From: Spizellomyces sp. 'palustris'
Taxonomy: Eukaryota; Chytridiomycota; Chytridiomycetes; Spizellomycetales; Spizellomycetaceae
DNA: 64,000 nt
Assembly (NCBI GenBank): GCA_006535965.1
Contig: QEAR01000066.1
Coordinates: 52,244 to 116,243, forward strand
Direction of reading: 5' to 3'
Below the pieces are notes generated by a model. It did no database searches and was not told the origin of the DNA. It saw only the letters and a list, made by a program, of their open reading frames with translations. The position numbers and the translations under genes are program-made. Positions 46,765 to 58,117 of this stretch are shown here, one piece after another. Within the stretch, counting starts at the first letter, position 1. Each line of letters starts with the position of its first letter.

Positions 46765-48631
46765 ATGGAACCTGTCAAAGCCGAAACGTTCTCGACTACA
46801 GAAGCGTCCCAGCATCTAAAGCAATCAATATCTGAGGAGCAGGAGCATACCTTGTGGGAAAAGGTCACTGAAGGAATATCTCATTTCTTTCACACGGCGT
46901 CTGGCCGGTTTCGCACCCATTCACCTACCACCGGAACCAACCACATCATACTGGCGGCCCACGACGACAATACCCTCCTCAGCCGCTTGACGGCCCGCAC
47001 CGGTATTGACCTTGGGCTGGGGAACGGGCGAAATAGGGATTCGGGACCTGTGCGACTGTTGGGGATCGAGTATCCTTCGTGTGTCGACCATGGGTTTCAA
47101 GACGACTTTAAAAGTCGAGTGTGGGTTACGTATCGGAATGGTTATCAGCCGATAAAACCGAGTACATATACAAGCGACGTCGGTTGGGGATGCATGTTGC
47201 GAAGTGGTCAGATGATGCTGGCCAATGCTTTTCTCTTCCATGAACTGGGCAGAGGTTTGCATCTATAATCGGCAATATGAGATACGAGGCATTACCTCAT
47301 TCCTTCTTCTTAGATTGGAGACTAACGCGATGCCAAGATGACAAGGGTGCGTGGGACAAATATGTGACGGTGAGACTTTTGGAGAATCTATTTTTCGTCA
47401 CGTTTGTTGGAATGTGCCAGCTCAATCGGACGACATTGCAGATAATAAGTCGATTTCTCGATACCCCTTCTGCGCCCTTCTCGATACATCGAATAGCGCT
47501 GCTCGGAAAACAATTTGATAAGAATATTGGCGAATGGTTTGGTCCCTCTACAATATCTCATGTTCTAAAGTAAGTGATAAATGAATCACTGTGCAATCAT
47601 ATTTTGGGAATCTTTTTGATGACCAACGCGCCATTTGTTTCCCCTCAGAGTCTTATTGGACGACCATAAGGACATCGATATGGGGATCTACGTAGCCACC
47701 GATGGCGTCATGTATTTGGATGATATCAATAATGAGTGCACAAAAGGTCATGAAGGATGGAGAGGAACCTTGATATTGATCCCGTTAATGTTGGGTGTGG
47801 AAGGGTTGAATCCAGTGTATTTTGAGGCCTTGAAGGTACGTTGCGATGTTATTATTCTCTCCGTGCCACTTACTGACCTCTTGTCCATTCAGGCGTGTTT
47901 TAATTTTCCTCAGTGTGTGGGAATAGCAGGGTAAGCGGCGGAGAGGGGGAGGTCATCTCGGAGATGTTGGTGGTTTGTCCTAAAATAATGTTGCACGCCC
48001 ACAGAGGACGGCCGAATTCGTCCTTGTTTTTCATCGGAGTGGAAGGTATGTGTCTAATTGACAGTTTCTCCTCCTTGAAGGATGGTCGTATTCACCAGGA
48101 TGTGTTTCGCCAGGCAACAATCTGGTGTATTTAGATCCACATTTCCTCCGACCAGGTAGGTTCTTATGAAGGATAGCAACGTCGTGCTTATATCTCACTA
48201 TGTGGATTGTTCATCTTAACAAAAGCGGTGGAAGTGAAGCATCCTACATCATATGCTCCAGAGGTAAGGCAATATGTGATTCTTGCGAAACATCGCTATT
48301 TCAGTGTTCATGTATTGAATGTCCTATGTTACAGGACCTTTCGACATATCATTGCGAGACAGTGAGAACGATGTCTATGGAAGCCGTAGATCCATCTCTT
48401 GTCCTTGGGTTCTACTGCTCAAGTAAACAAGATTTGACAAGCTTCTGTGAACAAGCGGTAAATGTGGGTTATCTTCACTGCTGGATTTATAGTGGTATGG
48501 CCCCCGATATTAAAGTTCTTCTCGTTGGACAGATATCGCACGGAAGAACGCCTCTGTTTACAATTCAAGAGAAGGCTCCTGAATTTCAAGACAGAGATGG
48601 CGATGTTTTATCAGATGGCGATGATTTTTAA
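46765..48631 (+). CDS. ATG4: autophagy cysteine protease ATG4
   Basis: Ten exons: 46765-47254, 47314-47369, 47442-47569, 47649-47835, 47893-47930, 48005-48045, 48114-48155, 48226-48263, 48335-48457, 48533-48631; 413 residues. Cleaves the C-terminus of ATG8 and later delipidates it. The catalytic Cys is C143 in [20 protein letters not shown]; the Asp and His are D321 and H323 in [14 protein letters not shown]. Other blocks: [61 protein letters not shown]. The C-terminus ends acidic (DGDDF), in the place where ATG8-interacting motifs sit in other ATG4s. First donor is GTTTGC. Confidence 0.94.
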
Positions 48632-48697
48632 AATTAAGTATTTTCAAGTTATGTACATAATATACAGGAAGCAGATGTATCCGCAAAAGTGTGTGTT

Positions 48698-49981
48698 CTA
48701 CGTATAACCTGTTTGGTATGCATACCAAGCCATGACAGACGTGGCCGCGAATGCACTGATCCATGCCAAGTGTCTGGCATTTTCCAGGAGCCACTGGTGC
48801 GGATGATGATGCCCCCCTGGCTTTTCAACTTCGCGCACATGTTGATTTAACAGTTTCTGGGGCAGTTGGTCATCGTATTCTTGTGTTAATGGTAGTCGCT
48901 CAAAGTCCACCTTGAACCTGTTGACTACTGACGCTCTTCCAAGAGGCAATCTTGCGGATTTCTGCACCGCCTCTGGTGGGTGCAGGTTGTACATGTTGTT
49001 TGCTTGTTTAATGAGCATCTCTAAATTTGCATCTGGCGGAAATTTTGAAAGAAAGTGATGCACAGTGCTGTACTCGTGTTCTAGCTCCACAAGCTGTTCG
49101 TTTTGAGACAGTACGACCGCAGCAGCCAGGTATACCGGCATGAGCGGGTTGGAGGCAATTAGAAAGTCGAACAGGCGAGCAATCTGGGATAGATCGTCGA
49201 TATCGTGGCTGTACCATGTGATGACCCACGAGAGACAAAAGTAGGGAAGAAAGCCTTCGATGCTCGATAGAAAATCGTGAGTAGCTGGGGACACGAGGGC
49301 AATGAGAGGGAAGAGGAGACTGATTTGATTCATGGAGGACTGGAGGGACGGCGCCATAAAGTCGCGCAAATAGAAAAGCGCTAGCGGTTCCAAACAAGCT
49401 GAGGCCAACTTCGGTTTCAGTACAAGGAGGAGGACGCTGGCAACATCGTGAAAACCTGTTATAAAGCCTGCTGAGGAACAGGCTGCAAGCATCACCCTGC
49501 AACTTGACCGGACGCACCTTGGTAGTAATGCAAATAAGAATGCCGACTCAATACAGTAAGGAGGACATTAGAAAGTTCCTTTCGCAGCGTCTCTAACCGG
49601 GTTTCCCCGGTATCAGGCTGCAACACATGGGCAAGAGATCTGTTCACGTCCAACGCAATTTGACTGGCATCTCGCTGCTCATCTGAAATACATGACGCGC
49701 CTTTATATCAAAGGAGTTTTGGACGAACGCTAGTACACGCATGCTCTACCTGCGCTCTCTAGGAATGTTTCACGCCGTTTGTTGGCGCTGTGAAGGAGGA
49801 GAGGCCATACTTTTCTGCGGATACTGTGATTGACGAATCCCCCCTTGGAAGCGGCCAGGGTTCGCAGTGCCTCCAAGTTCCCTGCTGCGACTGCCTCATT
49901 GATGAGCTTTGTCTTGGAGTGCTTTGTGGGTCTTTTTGCCGTGCGCTTGCGTAGATTGTCTACTGCAGATGGTGATGGCAT
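48698..49981 (-). CDS. TBC-domain Rab GAP, TBC1D20/Gyp8-like
   Basis: Exons 49981-49750, 49682-49518, 49455-48698; 384 residues. The basic start has KLINEAVAAGNLEALRTLAA; the TBC domain follows: VNHSIRRKVWPLLL, the arginine finger R92 in IALDVNRSL (IxxDxxR), the glutamine finger Q132 in LHYYQGFHDVASVLLLV, then LPYFCLSWVITWYSHDI and LFDFLIASNPLMPVYLAAAV. A C-terminal transmembrane helix (HLAWISAFAATSVMAWYAY) anchors it, as in ER-resident TBC1D20 and Gyp8, which act on Rab1/Ypt1. Both catalytic fingers are intact. Confidence 0.9.
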
Positions 49982-50264
49982 CGTTTTTCGAAAGCCAAGC
50001 GCATGGCATCATTTTTCGCGCAATCGATTTGCAGTATTTCGCGTGGGAATTTTTTTGATCACTGATAAGATGGCTTAGTAGGTCCGCGCTTTTCCACCAA
50101 ATTGTGGGGTCGATGAGTTGATGGGGTTGTGAGCCTGGCTTTCCCCATTGTGTTTTTTTTTTCTATTTCCATTAGACAGAGATCTGTAGGAATTTGTTAC
50201 CCGCATTCTCTGAATTTCTTGCTTGGACACGACTTTATTGCACTGACCCACAGCCGGCGGCAGG

Positions 50265-51878
50265 ATGCACACTCACAACCACCAACATACGCTCCCGCCC
50301 CCGACAGAGGATATCCCGGAACTGGCAAACGGCGTAACAAAGACGCCTTTTTTTGAAGGAGAATACCCTACCCCGCAGCCCAGCTCCTCTTCCCTCTGCG
50401 ATAGTCTGACAACTCTACCAGTTTCCAAGTACCGAGCCGCCACGGAATGTGTATTTGTCGAGCCAGAGAGTGGCATACGGGATGTGTACAATGCTAGCTC
50501 GGTGCCCATTTATCAAACAGCAACCTTCAAACAGTCAGCCGCGAATGAAATGGGAGAGTATGACTACACGAGAAGTGGGAATCCAACACGGACACACCTC
50601 GGTATGGCATTAGATACTAGATGGGCACGCTGTCCTTTCAATGCTCGTTTGTGTACTTAGGAATTTTTCCTCACATTTCTGTTTCTCACGATATAGAGGC
50701 CCATCTTGCAAAGCTCATGTCAGCCAAACGCGCGTTTGCCGTGTCGAGCGGAATGACCGCACTGGATGTGATATGCCGGCTGGTAAATTCGGGCGAGGAG
50801 GTCATCGCTGGGGATGATCTTTACGGAGGTGAATATCAATATCATGGACGATACTGTCGAGTTCGTTCCATTTAATTGAACTTGTGTTAGGAACAAATCG
50901 TCTCTTGACGTTCCTCCGCACGCACAACAACATTACGGTCCACCACGTCGATACTACATCCTTAACAGCCATCACAGCACGCCTCTCACCAAAGACTCGC
51001 CTTGTCATCCTTGAAACTCCAACCAACCCTCTCATCAAAATTGCGGATGTAACAAGCATCAGTAACACTGTACATGAACAGTGTCCTGATGCCATAGTAG
51101 TCGTGGATAACACCATGATGAGCCCGTATCTCCAGAAACCGCTGCTACAGGGCGCAGATATTGTCTATCACTCTGGAACAAAGTACTTGAGCGGACATCA
51201 CGATCTGATGGCGGGAGTGATCGGAGTCAAGGAAGAAACCTTGGCGGCGGTAAGAGTAAAAGTTTGATGCGAATTTTATTTCCATGAAATATAACCAGTT
51301 GTATGACATTTGTAGAAAGTTTATTTCATGATCAACGCCACAGGTTGTGGTCTCGCACCTTTCGATTGCTTCCTCCTCATGCGTGGAGTCAAGACCCTCG
51401 CTTTGCGGATGGACCGGCAGCAAGCAAATGCTATTCGCATCGCAGAATTTTTGGAAAGCAACGGGCTCAAAGTACGATATCCTGGACTCAAAAGTCACCC
51501 ACATTATGAACTACATCGTCGCCTGGCTCGGGGACCTGGAGCTGTTCTGAGTTTCGAGACGGGGGATATTGAAAAGAGTCGCAAAGTGGTGGAAGCAGCC
51601 AGGCTATGGACCATTAGCGTCAGCTTTGGTTGTATCAACTCGCTAATAAGGTAAGGACCGCAGTTTAATTCATTTTTGAATAAAGTTGGCTGATGACTCG
51701 ATTTTCCAGTATGCCATGCTGCATGTCACATGCGTCTATACCAGCCCACATACGGAAAGAGCGGGAGCTCCCCGAAGACCTGATTCGTCTGTGTGTAGGC
51801 ATAGAGGATGCTGATGATTTGATTGAGGATCTGGATCGTTCGCTGCGGGAAGCCCGTTGCATTCCTTGTGATTGTTGA
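50265..51878 (+). CDS. STR3: cystathionine beta-lyase
   Basis: Exons 50265-50601, 50697-50828, 50891-51249, 51316-51650, 51710-51878; 443 residues. PLP enzyme that splits cystathionine to homocysteine, pyruvate and ammonia. The fold begins at VPIYQTATFKQ with YDYTRSGNPTR; then SSGMTALDVICRL, AGDDLYGGTNRLL, LETPTNPLIKIADV, VVDNTMMSPYLQKPLLQGAD, and the PLP lysine K254 in YHSGTKYLSGHHD. The GTNR signature and Y-type binding pocket favour the beta-lyase branch over cystathionine gamma-lyase/synthase, though substrate assignment in this family from sequence alone is imperfect. The N-terminal 60 residues are extra and low-complexity. Confidence 0.9.
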
Positions 51879-52604
51879 CACATATGTTTCGTATAATGTT
51901 AAAATGTGCTGGTGCTATAGATTAGGGACTTGAGTTTTGGTGCGTAGGAACCCCGGCTGCGACAATATATTTAAGAAATCATGCCTACAAAAGATGTACT
52001 TTTGTTATTGTATAGGACATTGTCATAATGCAACATATATAATTGTCGGGCAGTTTAGAAAAGGATTCCTTCAATATTTGTTGGCAGGAAATGCACCTTT
52101 TTTATTAGAAAACTCGGTCAAGATCCGTCTTGTCTCACCCGTGGGCCCAAAACCGAGCACGACAGCAATTTTAAGGGTCTGGTTGGGTAACAAGATCTCG
52201 CCTAAGAGCGAAGACAAGTTAATCTGATCGATCAAGGGCGCGCGCCTTTTTAAACCCATTGTTATCGTCCTTTTGAGAAATGAGGACATGATCGAGGCGT
52301 TGGATGTGGTTGTGAGGGATAGATGGAATTGTCCAGATGTTGTCTGTTTCTAGTCGAATTGTAGTTAACGTTGCTGGTTTTACGGTGTTGTCGAGTGTTG
52401 GAGGATCCGAAAACGTCCTACTTGGCTGTGGTTTTTCTTTAGGGCTCTTCTGGTGCGTTTCCGATTGTTTTTTCCATCATCGTGGACGGTTGTGAACTTT
52501 AGACTCTAGATCTGACAGCGCTTAGATAGGTTTGGATGGTTCGCTACCTGCCTCGTATACGACAACAATCCTTATACAAAGTTCCAAGTTAATCAGGCGG
52601 CACC
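51879..52604. other. intergenic
   Basis: Between cystathionine beta-lyase and the unknown 565-residue gene. AT-rich; frames at 51937-52289 lack features. No gene seen. Confidence 0.55.
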
Positions 52605-54370
52605 ATGAGCAGCTACATCCAGTCCAACGTTCATATTCACCCATGGCAGCGTTCCGTGCACATACCCGGTCAAACGGCCATGCCTCCAGGCATTTCTCAC
52701 GAGCTCGCCTGGGAAAAGAGCTACCACCGAAATGAAATAGATCCCTACCTGTTCCGTCCGATTGGAAAGAAGCATGTGCTTGCTGCTGGGATTATGGGAA
52801 AGCGGGAGGAATTTTGTTTCGTGGACGAAACCGGGTGTGCACCTTGTCCCCCTGAACTGAGGAAAGTTGAAGAGCGGGAACGGAGAAAGCCCGCTGGACA
52901 GATCGGTGTCATGTCAAGAAAACCAGGACTGGGGGTTGGTGGGTGGGTTGGCATGGGCGTGGCTAAGGTGGGTACACAAGGCGGACATACCAAACGGAAT
53001 GCGTTAGGACATAGGGAAGGAAGCGGAAGAGGCTCAAGGAAGGAATCAAGCGTCGAGAAAAAGGAGCAATCTACAGCGTCCGCAAATGTTGAAAACGAGC
53101 GTGTATTTTCAGCGGCCGATGTCCAACCCAGCAACGTTCCTATGCACAATTTGAAGATGCAACCAACATTGATGGACGAAGGAACCCCGAAAGATGGACT
53201 TTTCCCCAAACTGCCAACCGCGGCAGCTGGCATCGTGATCGTCACAAAACCAAAAGAACAGGTTACCGAAAACATTAACAAGGAAGATTCCAAGTCAGTG
53301 AAAGAATCCACATGCAAAGACAAACGAACTATTCTACCCAGCACAACGTTTATTACTCAGCAACAGGCATGGAAAGCCTACGGCATGGGCATGAGTAAAA
53401 CTAAACCCTCTAGTGTAAATCAAGCGACACTCCCCGTCGTACCACAATCGTCGCGGACAAATATTGTCATGCCTGTCATAGACTACCACCCTCGCCGGCC
53501 TGAATTCCATCCGCTCAGACCAATCCCCGCTCCAAGTCATTTGCCAGTGTATCATCATAATCTCCCGCCTACACCACCGGAAGCCACCGCTCCTCCCCAA
53601 CGATCTGTCTCCGTTCCTCGTGGTCAGCGAATCACCGAAAAACAGCCTACAGAGCCGTACCCACATATCTGGCCCGTGTCCACTACTCCATCGACAGAAA
53701 TCGAACAGGCTCAGGCGGTAATCATGAAAGAGAGGGCGGCGATGGCAGCTGGGACGTGGAATCCTCGCACATCGCACGGGGTGAAGGATCGTGCGACATA
53801 CCGTGGACCCGACGCAGAGACCATACCTGATTCCGTACCCATTCCTCCTGTGACTATTCAAGCCCGTGTCACTGTCACGCCGCCTGCAACCCCACCGAAA
53901 TCTGCCAGATCAAGCACACGAGCTCCTTCAGCCGAGCAAGGTCTCACTGGCGCTGCTGCTGCGTATGTAAAGCATGTTCAACAGGATAAACGTCTCCTAC
54001 GGACCTCCTATCAAAAGGACTATGGGCCTTTCGGTGGGTTGATGGTCCCATCCAATACGATTGGCGACGATTTGCAGGAAACAGAGATAACCGATCTCCA
54101 GAAGCGAGGCGACGCAGTTACCGCATTGAAGCCATTGTGTGAAGGATGGGTCTATGGCGCGCCCGGTCAGAAAGTTGTCCTCCCTAATTGGTGCTTACCA
54201 GCTAACAAGAAGAGCACCAGGCAAATCGGTGCAGGTGAGAAGCATTCTTACAGACCTTTTTCTTCTCACTCAAAATGCTGAGGTGTTGCCCTTGTTTTGT
54301 AGATCATCTTGGGACGTTCATGACTGGTATTGCGCCATTGTCCAACTATACCACCCGTTTGCACAAATAA
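52605..54370 (+). CDS. uncharacterised Pro-rich protein, 565 residues
   Basis: Exons 52605-54234 and 54303-54370. Start MSSYIQSNVHIHPWQRSVHI is the first ATG after stops. The first 90 residues look ordered (YHRNEIDPYLFRPIGKKHVL), the middle is long, Pro/Thr/Lys-rich and disordered, and the last 130 residues contain a second conserved-looking block (YVKHVQQDKRLLRTSYQKDY then GPFGG) and the tail HLGTFMTGIAPLSNYTTRLH. No signal peptide or transmembrane segment. I do not recognise it. The spaced Tyr/Pro/Gly motifs resemble microtubule inner proteins of axonemes, which would suit a zoosporic fungus, but that is only a guess. Confidence 0.75.
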
Positions 54371-54757
54371 TGTGGAATACCTTGTAGCGACGCCAGTATA
54401 GCTTTTAGGTAGGGTAGTCAGTGCAGAGCAGACTCGATATTACTAGCGACTTGACATAGTTCAATAAATGAGTTTAACATGTGGTTTCTTTTCCAATGAG
54501 TGATTGCTCGGCCCGCTGGAGCGGCAGAGACCATGGTATCTATGTGTTGACTTTGTGGTTGACGAACCATTATTCAGAATAGGGAATTGAACGCAAGTGT
54601 ATTATGATTTTACAAGGGGATTTACAAGTGTCTTTAATGTCTTTTTTACTATCACTTTTGCAGTGTAGAGTGCGTCGTAACTAGCCTCAATGATTCAAGA
54701 ATGGCAATGTTAGATAAAACAGCATCAAGACCAACGGCGACACCGATCCTTGCCCAC
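54371..54757. other. intergenic
   Basis: 3' region between the convergent 565-residue gene and the tau-like gene. No gene seen. Confidence 0.6.
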
Positions 54758-55356
54758 CTAGCTGTCCGATTCAGTAAGACTCTTCCGACTGTTCGACTTT
54801 GGAAGACTGCCAATCTTGGGAGCAGCCTTTTCTTTGAACGCAAGCTTCTCATTGTGAATTTTCACTTTGCCGCCAGCGGGAACATGATTAACATTATCCA
54901 AGCTTCCAACGCGCGGGGATACTTTGGAGCCAAAGTCCAGCTTGGTGGACGCAATCTTTACGTTGCCGCCAGCGGGGACATGGTTGATATTCTAAGCCGT
55001 AGCAACATATTTTAGCTGTAAACGGGAGACATGACTTGACCCGTCTCCCAAAACTGTTTCAATTCAATTACCTCAAGCGACCCAATTTTGCTGGTGACAT
55101 TATATGTTTTCTTTTCGTTGAATATCTTTTTTTGTCCACCTTTGGGGGTATGATTGATGTTTTCCAAGCTTCCGACTTTGGAAGAAACGCCTTTTAGGTT
55201 GCTCATGGACCCTTTTGGGGAAGGCGTCCCCAGCGCAGCACTCTTATCAGCGCTCAAGTCGGTCGAGGAAGGGGATTTGAGCGACTGGAACGAGGAAGCT
55301 TTCTTTACTGGGGTGATAGTGGGGGTTTTTTTGGAAACTGTCGAAGAGTTTGGCAT
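54758..55356 (-). CDS. tau/MAP4-like microtubule-binding repeat protein
   Basis: Exons 55356-55072 and 54991-54758, phase 0 on both sides; 172 residues. The basic, Ser/Pro/Lys-rich first 56 residues ([20 protein letters not shown]) are followed by tandem repeats of 30-32 residues: R1 57-86 ([17 protein letters not shown]), R2 87-118 ([17 protein letters not shown]), R3 119-150 ([17 protein letters not shown]), and a truncated R4 from 151 ([11 protein letters not shown]). Each repeat has the tau-family core K/R-(I/V)GSL-x-N-(I/V)-x-H-x-P-x-GG followed by a basic K-x-x-(N)EK-L-x-F stretch. In tau/MAP2/MAP4 these repeats bind along microtubule protofilaments. The PGGG of tau is PAGG or PKGG here. 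The intron falls within R2 and removes exactly what separates GSLE from NINH. Likely a microtubule stabiliser; never identified here beyond sequence. Confidence 0.87.
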
Positions 55357-55981
55357 TTAGTCTCTTGGGCTTTTGAGCGTACGGCCGTCGACGGCGTGCG
55401 GAACGAGCTGTTCGTTACAGGTTCGCTCCATGCGCACACAAATGGTTTCCCCATCGTCCCTGCCGAGGGTAGCTTACGTAACATATCATCACGTGTCTCT
55501 CCGCGCCACGACCTTGTCGGGTATAAAATGGAAATCTTCAATTTCTATTTCTGCCTCCTAATCCGCCGACTAGGAGAGGACGTGGACCCATTACCTCCAT
55601 TGCAGCTCTTGCACATATAGGTTTACATGTAACCATCTACTCTTTATCCTGTCTGGCTCGCTCTGTAGTCAAAAAAAGACAATGGTTGGTGGATTTGCTA
55701 TGTCCAAGAGACTCAACGCATAACGGATGGATCCACGGTTTACAAGTTATTTGGAAACTATTTTTGCATGCTTTCAAGGCTCTATCGAAGCTCGGCGGCC
55801 AATATCATTATGAATCTCTTTCTATGGTCGTTGGTGAACTCGAATCAGAAAAATGTCGTTTATCAACATTACCCAGAGATACATTTCTCTTGTGTCGTTG
55901 GCTTTTGTTCATTGATATTAGGAAAGCATCATTGCAAAGATCATATTTTACAAATTCATCAAATCATGTTCGCAACAGTAT
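55357..55981. other. intergenic, tau-like gene promoter
   Basis: Upstream of the tau-like gene and 3' flank of the copper-fist gene (both minus). CACGTG box at 55490. Frames on both strands here are short and unassigned; a minus-strand frame at 55541-55305 overlaps the start in another frame. Confidence 0.5.
55490..55495. promoter_or_regulatory. CACGTG box upstream of the tau-like gene
   Basis: Context ATCACGTGTC, about 134 bp upstream of the ATG. Confidence 0.4.
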
Positions 55982-57920
55982 TTATAAAGTGCCACATCTA
56001 CACAATGGCCTTTCGCTGTCATACCCAGATCCAGTCTTTGCTCCCCCACACCCGCAGCCACACAAGGCATTTCGCATTTCAGACATATCAAATACATCAT
56101 TCCCCCCACAGCACGACGGTTGAGCTGCTGGAGAGGCACTCTGGGACACAGCGTCGTGCATGTCGCCCCCAACACCCCCGTTGCCCAACATTCGCATCAG
56201 GTGGACGGAGCATAGATCTGCGGCACAGTCTTCGCAGACCTTTTTATCTTGATGGCATCCACATTCGCAAGTTGGTGAATGTGGTTCAGCTGCATCGTCG
56301 TCATTCAGATCGTTTCTCGACTCGTAAGGGCTCCCAGATGTACTGCTGCATCCGCAGCCTCCACCCGAGCATCCACAACCACCACCGGAGCATCCGCAAC
56401 TGCTTGATGTACCACAGCAAGAGCTGCCTCTACTTGGCGCCAATGATGAGCCACCACAGGTGCCTACGTTTGACACCGCCTCCGCTCTGCTACTTCCACA
56501 ACATCCGCTTGCCGATTTTCCAATTGGAGTGCCGCAGCAGCTGTTCTTTTGCACTGTGATCATTGACCTTCCACCGCAGCATCCTCCTGATGTGGCACTA
56601 TTACTCTGACATCCACAGCGTGTAGCATTCCGCGGTGGTGGTGCAACGCTGCCACAGCATCCACCTCCGACAGGTTTCGATTCGGACATTCCCCCACAAC
56701 AGCTTTTGGGAGCAGAAGCCCATATATCTTGAGTATTGCGCCTCCCACCACAGCAGCTGGAAGAGCTTTGGGTCTCCAGCATCGGAGAATTGAGACTGTT
56801 GTCAGATATTGGCTGTAGCGGCATTCCTTGATTGACAGAACCGCCCTGTTGCAAGGCGAACAATGCAGAAAGAAGCTCAGGATCGTGTCCCCCTGTATCC
56901 GTAAATTGCTGGTTAGGTTTCATTGCCCCGGCGAATGATGAGTTTGTTTGCATGGAAAGTCCGCGGGGTAGGAGGGCGGGCACACGTTGGTTCATGACAG
57001 CTGTTGAGGCACCCACTACAGGAGCTCCCAGTGACCCAATTTGCCCAGCTTGAGGCATTGGAAGGATGGGCTGATGTCCCATCATCGGCGGCAGAGCTGG
57101 AATGGCAATTCCAGCTGCATACGGAAAGGGTGACGCTGTCGGGGGAGGACCGATCTCGATAGGTCGAGGATACGCAGCAATGTTGGCAAGAAGGGCAGAC
57201 GATGCCAGGCCAGGACGCTGTGCAGAGTTTGATGCGGTGAATTTCTTTGCTTTCACGCTGCCGCATGACTTTGATGGTGCAAGTTCTGAACAAATGCAAG
57301 TACCACCAAACTGGCACGTACAAGGATTCTCTGCAAGTCAAACACATTTGAATCATTTTACCACATCCACCAAAGGCAGTTAACTGCTAACGTACCCATC
57401 ATCTTCTTCAGGTCCAAATTCACCGATTCTTCAATGACGTCTACCTGCGTAAAACTTATCTCAAGAGCGCCCGATTCTGAACCCTCACCCCCAGTTCCTT
57501 TACTACCCTTTGCCTTCCTTCTTATCAGCAACGTGCTCTTTGGTGTGTCTTCGAGCTGCTTTCGTAAAGCATCTACATTACTTCGCTCCGGAGTGAACAC
57601 AAGGATAACATTGGGATTGAAATGAACTGTGTTGCGAATAAGTATACTGCATATACTGCATGTAGAATGTAAGCAGAATTGTGCTTACCATGCACCTTCT
57701 TTCTCAGTATGGTAGACCCATCTCCACACATACATCGATGATGCGAGTGACCCACGCCTTCTTTTCGTCGTGCTCGACAGTGAGAGCACTGAGAAGTGGG
57801 TCGTCCTTTCGAACGAATTTCCAAGAGCTTTCGGTCAGTGTGCGCACAGCTGCCATTGCGGTGACCAGTCTGGCATTTTTCACAGGCAAAGTTCAGATTA
57901 AGGAACGGCCACACTATCAT
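55982..57920 (-). CDS. copper-fist transcription factor with a very Cys-rich C-terminal region
   Basis: Exons 57920-57689, 57626-57396, 57330-55982; 603 residues. The N-terminal copper-fist domain (residues 11-65) has zinc ligands C13, C16, C25, H27 (ACEKCQTGHRNGSCAH) and the minor-groove SKGRPTSQCSHC motif, as in Ace1, Mac1 and Cuf1; it is displaced about two residues from the start compared with those. A second Cys cluster CTCQFGGTCICSE follows at about residue 157. Residues 346-603 hold more than 50 cysteines, mostly as CCGG, CCGT, CCGS and CGC(S)GGG repeats plus CECGCHQDKKVCEDC. Such clusters bind Cu(I) and regulate activity in relatives; here they are far more numerous. Presumably controls copper or iron-sulphur homeostasis. 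Confidence 0.92.
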
Positions 57921-58060
57921 GGTTTGTTGTAGAATGTAGTTTTAGTCGTTGATTGATTGTACGCAAGTCATGAGCGCACGGAAAACTGCTGCTTCCTTGA
58001 ACCTTCTTGGCTCTGTAAGCGGAACGGGCACCGCCACTGGGTCATTACCAAGTATTAAAT

Positions 58061-58066
58061 CACGTG
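58061..58066. promoter_or_regulatory. CACGTG box upstream of the copper-fist gene
   Basis: Context ATCACGTGTT, 141 bp upstream of the copper-fist ATG and just past the AMP deaminase stop. Confidence 0.4.
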
Positions 58067-58117
58067 TTTCATAATTATGAACTTAATCCAAGATTTATGC
58101 AAAAATACAGATATATG

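Noticed and set aside
49497-49517. A 21-nt intron in the TBC gene
   Set aside because: Too short; the downstream acceptor at 49456 gives a normal intron and the conserved YYQGFHDVA.
54701-55015. Plus-strand 104-codon frame
   Set aside because: Antisense of the tau-like gene's second exon.
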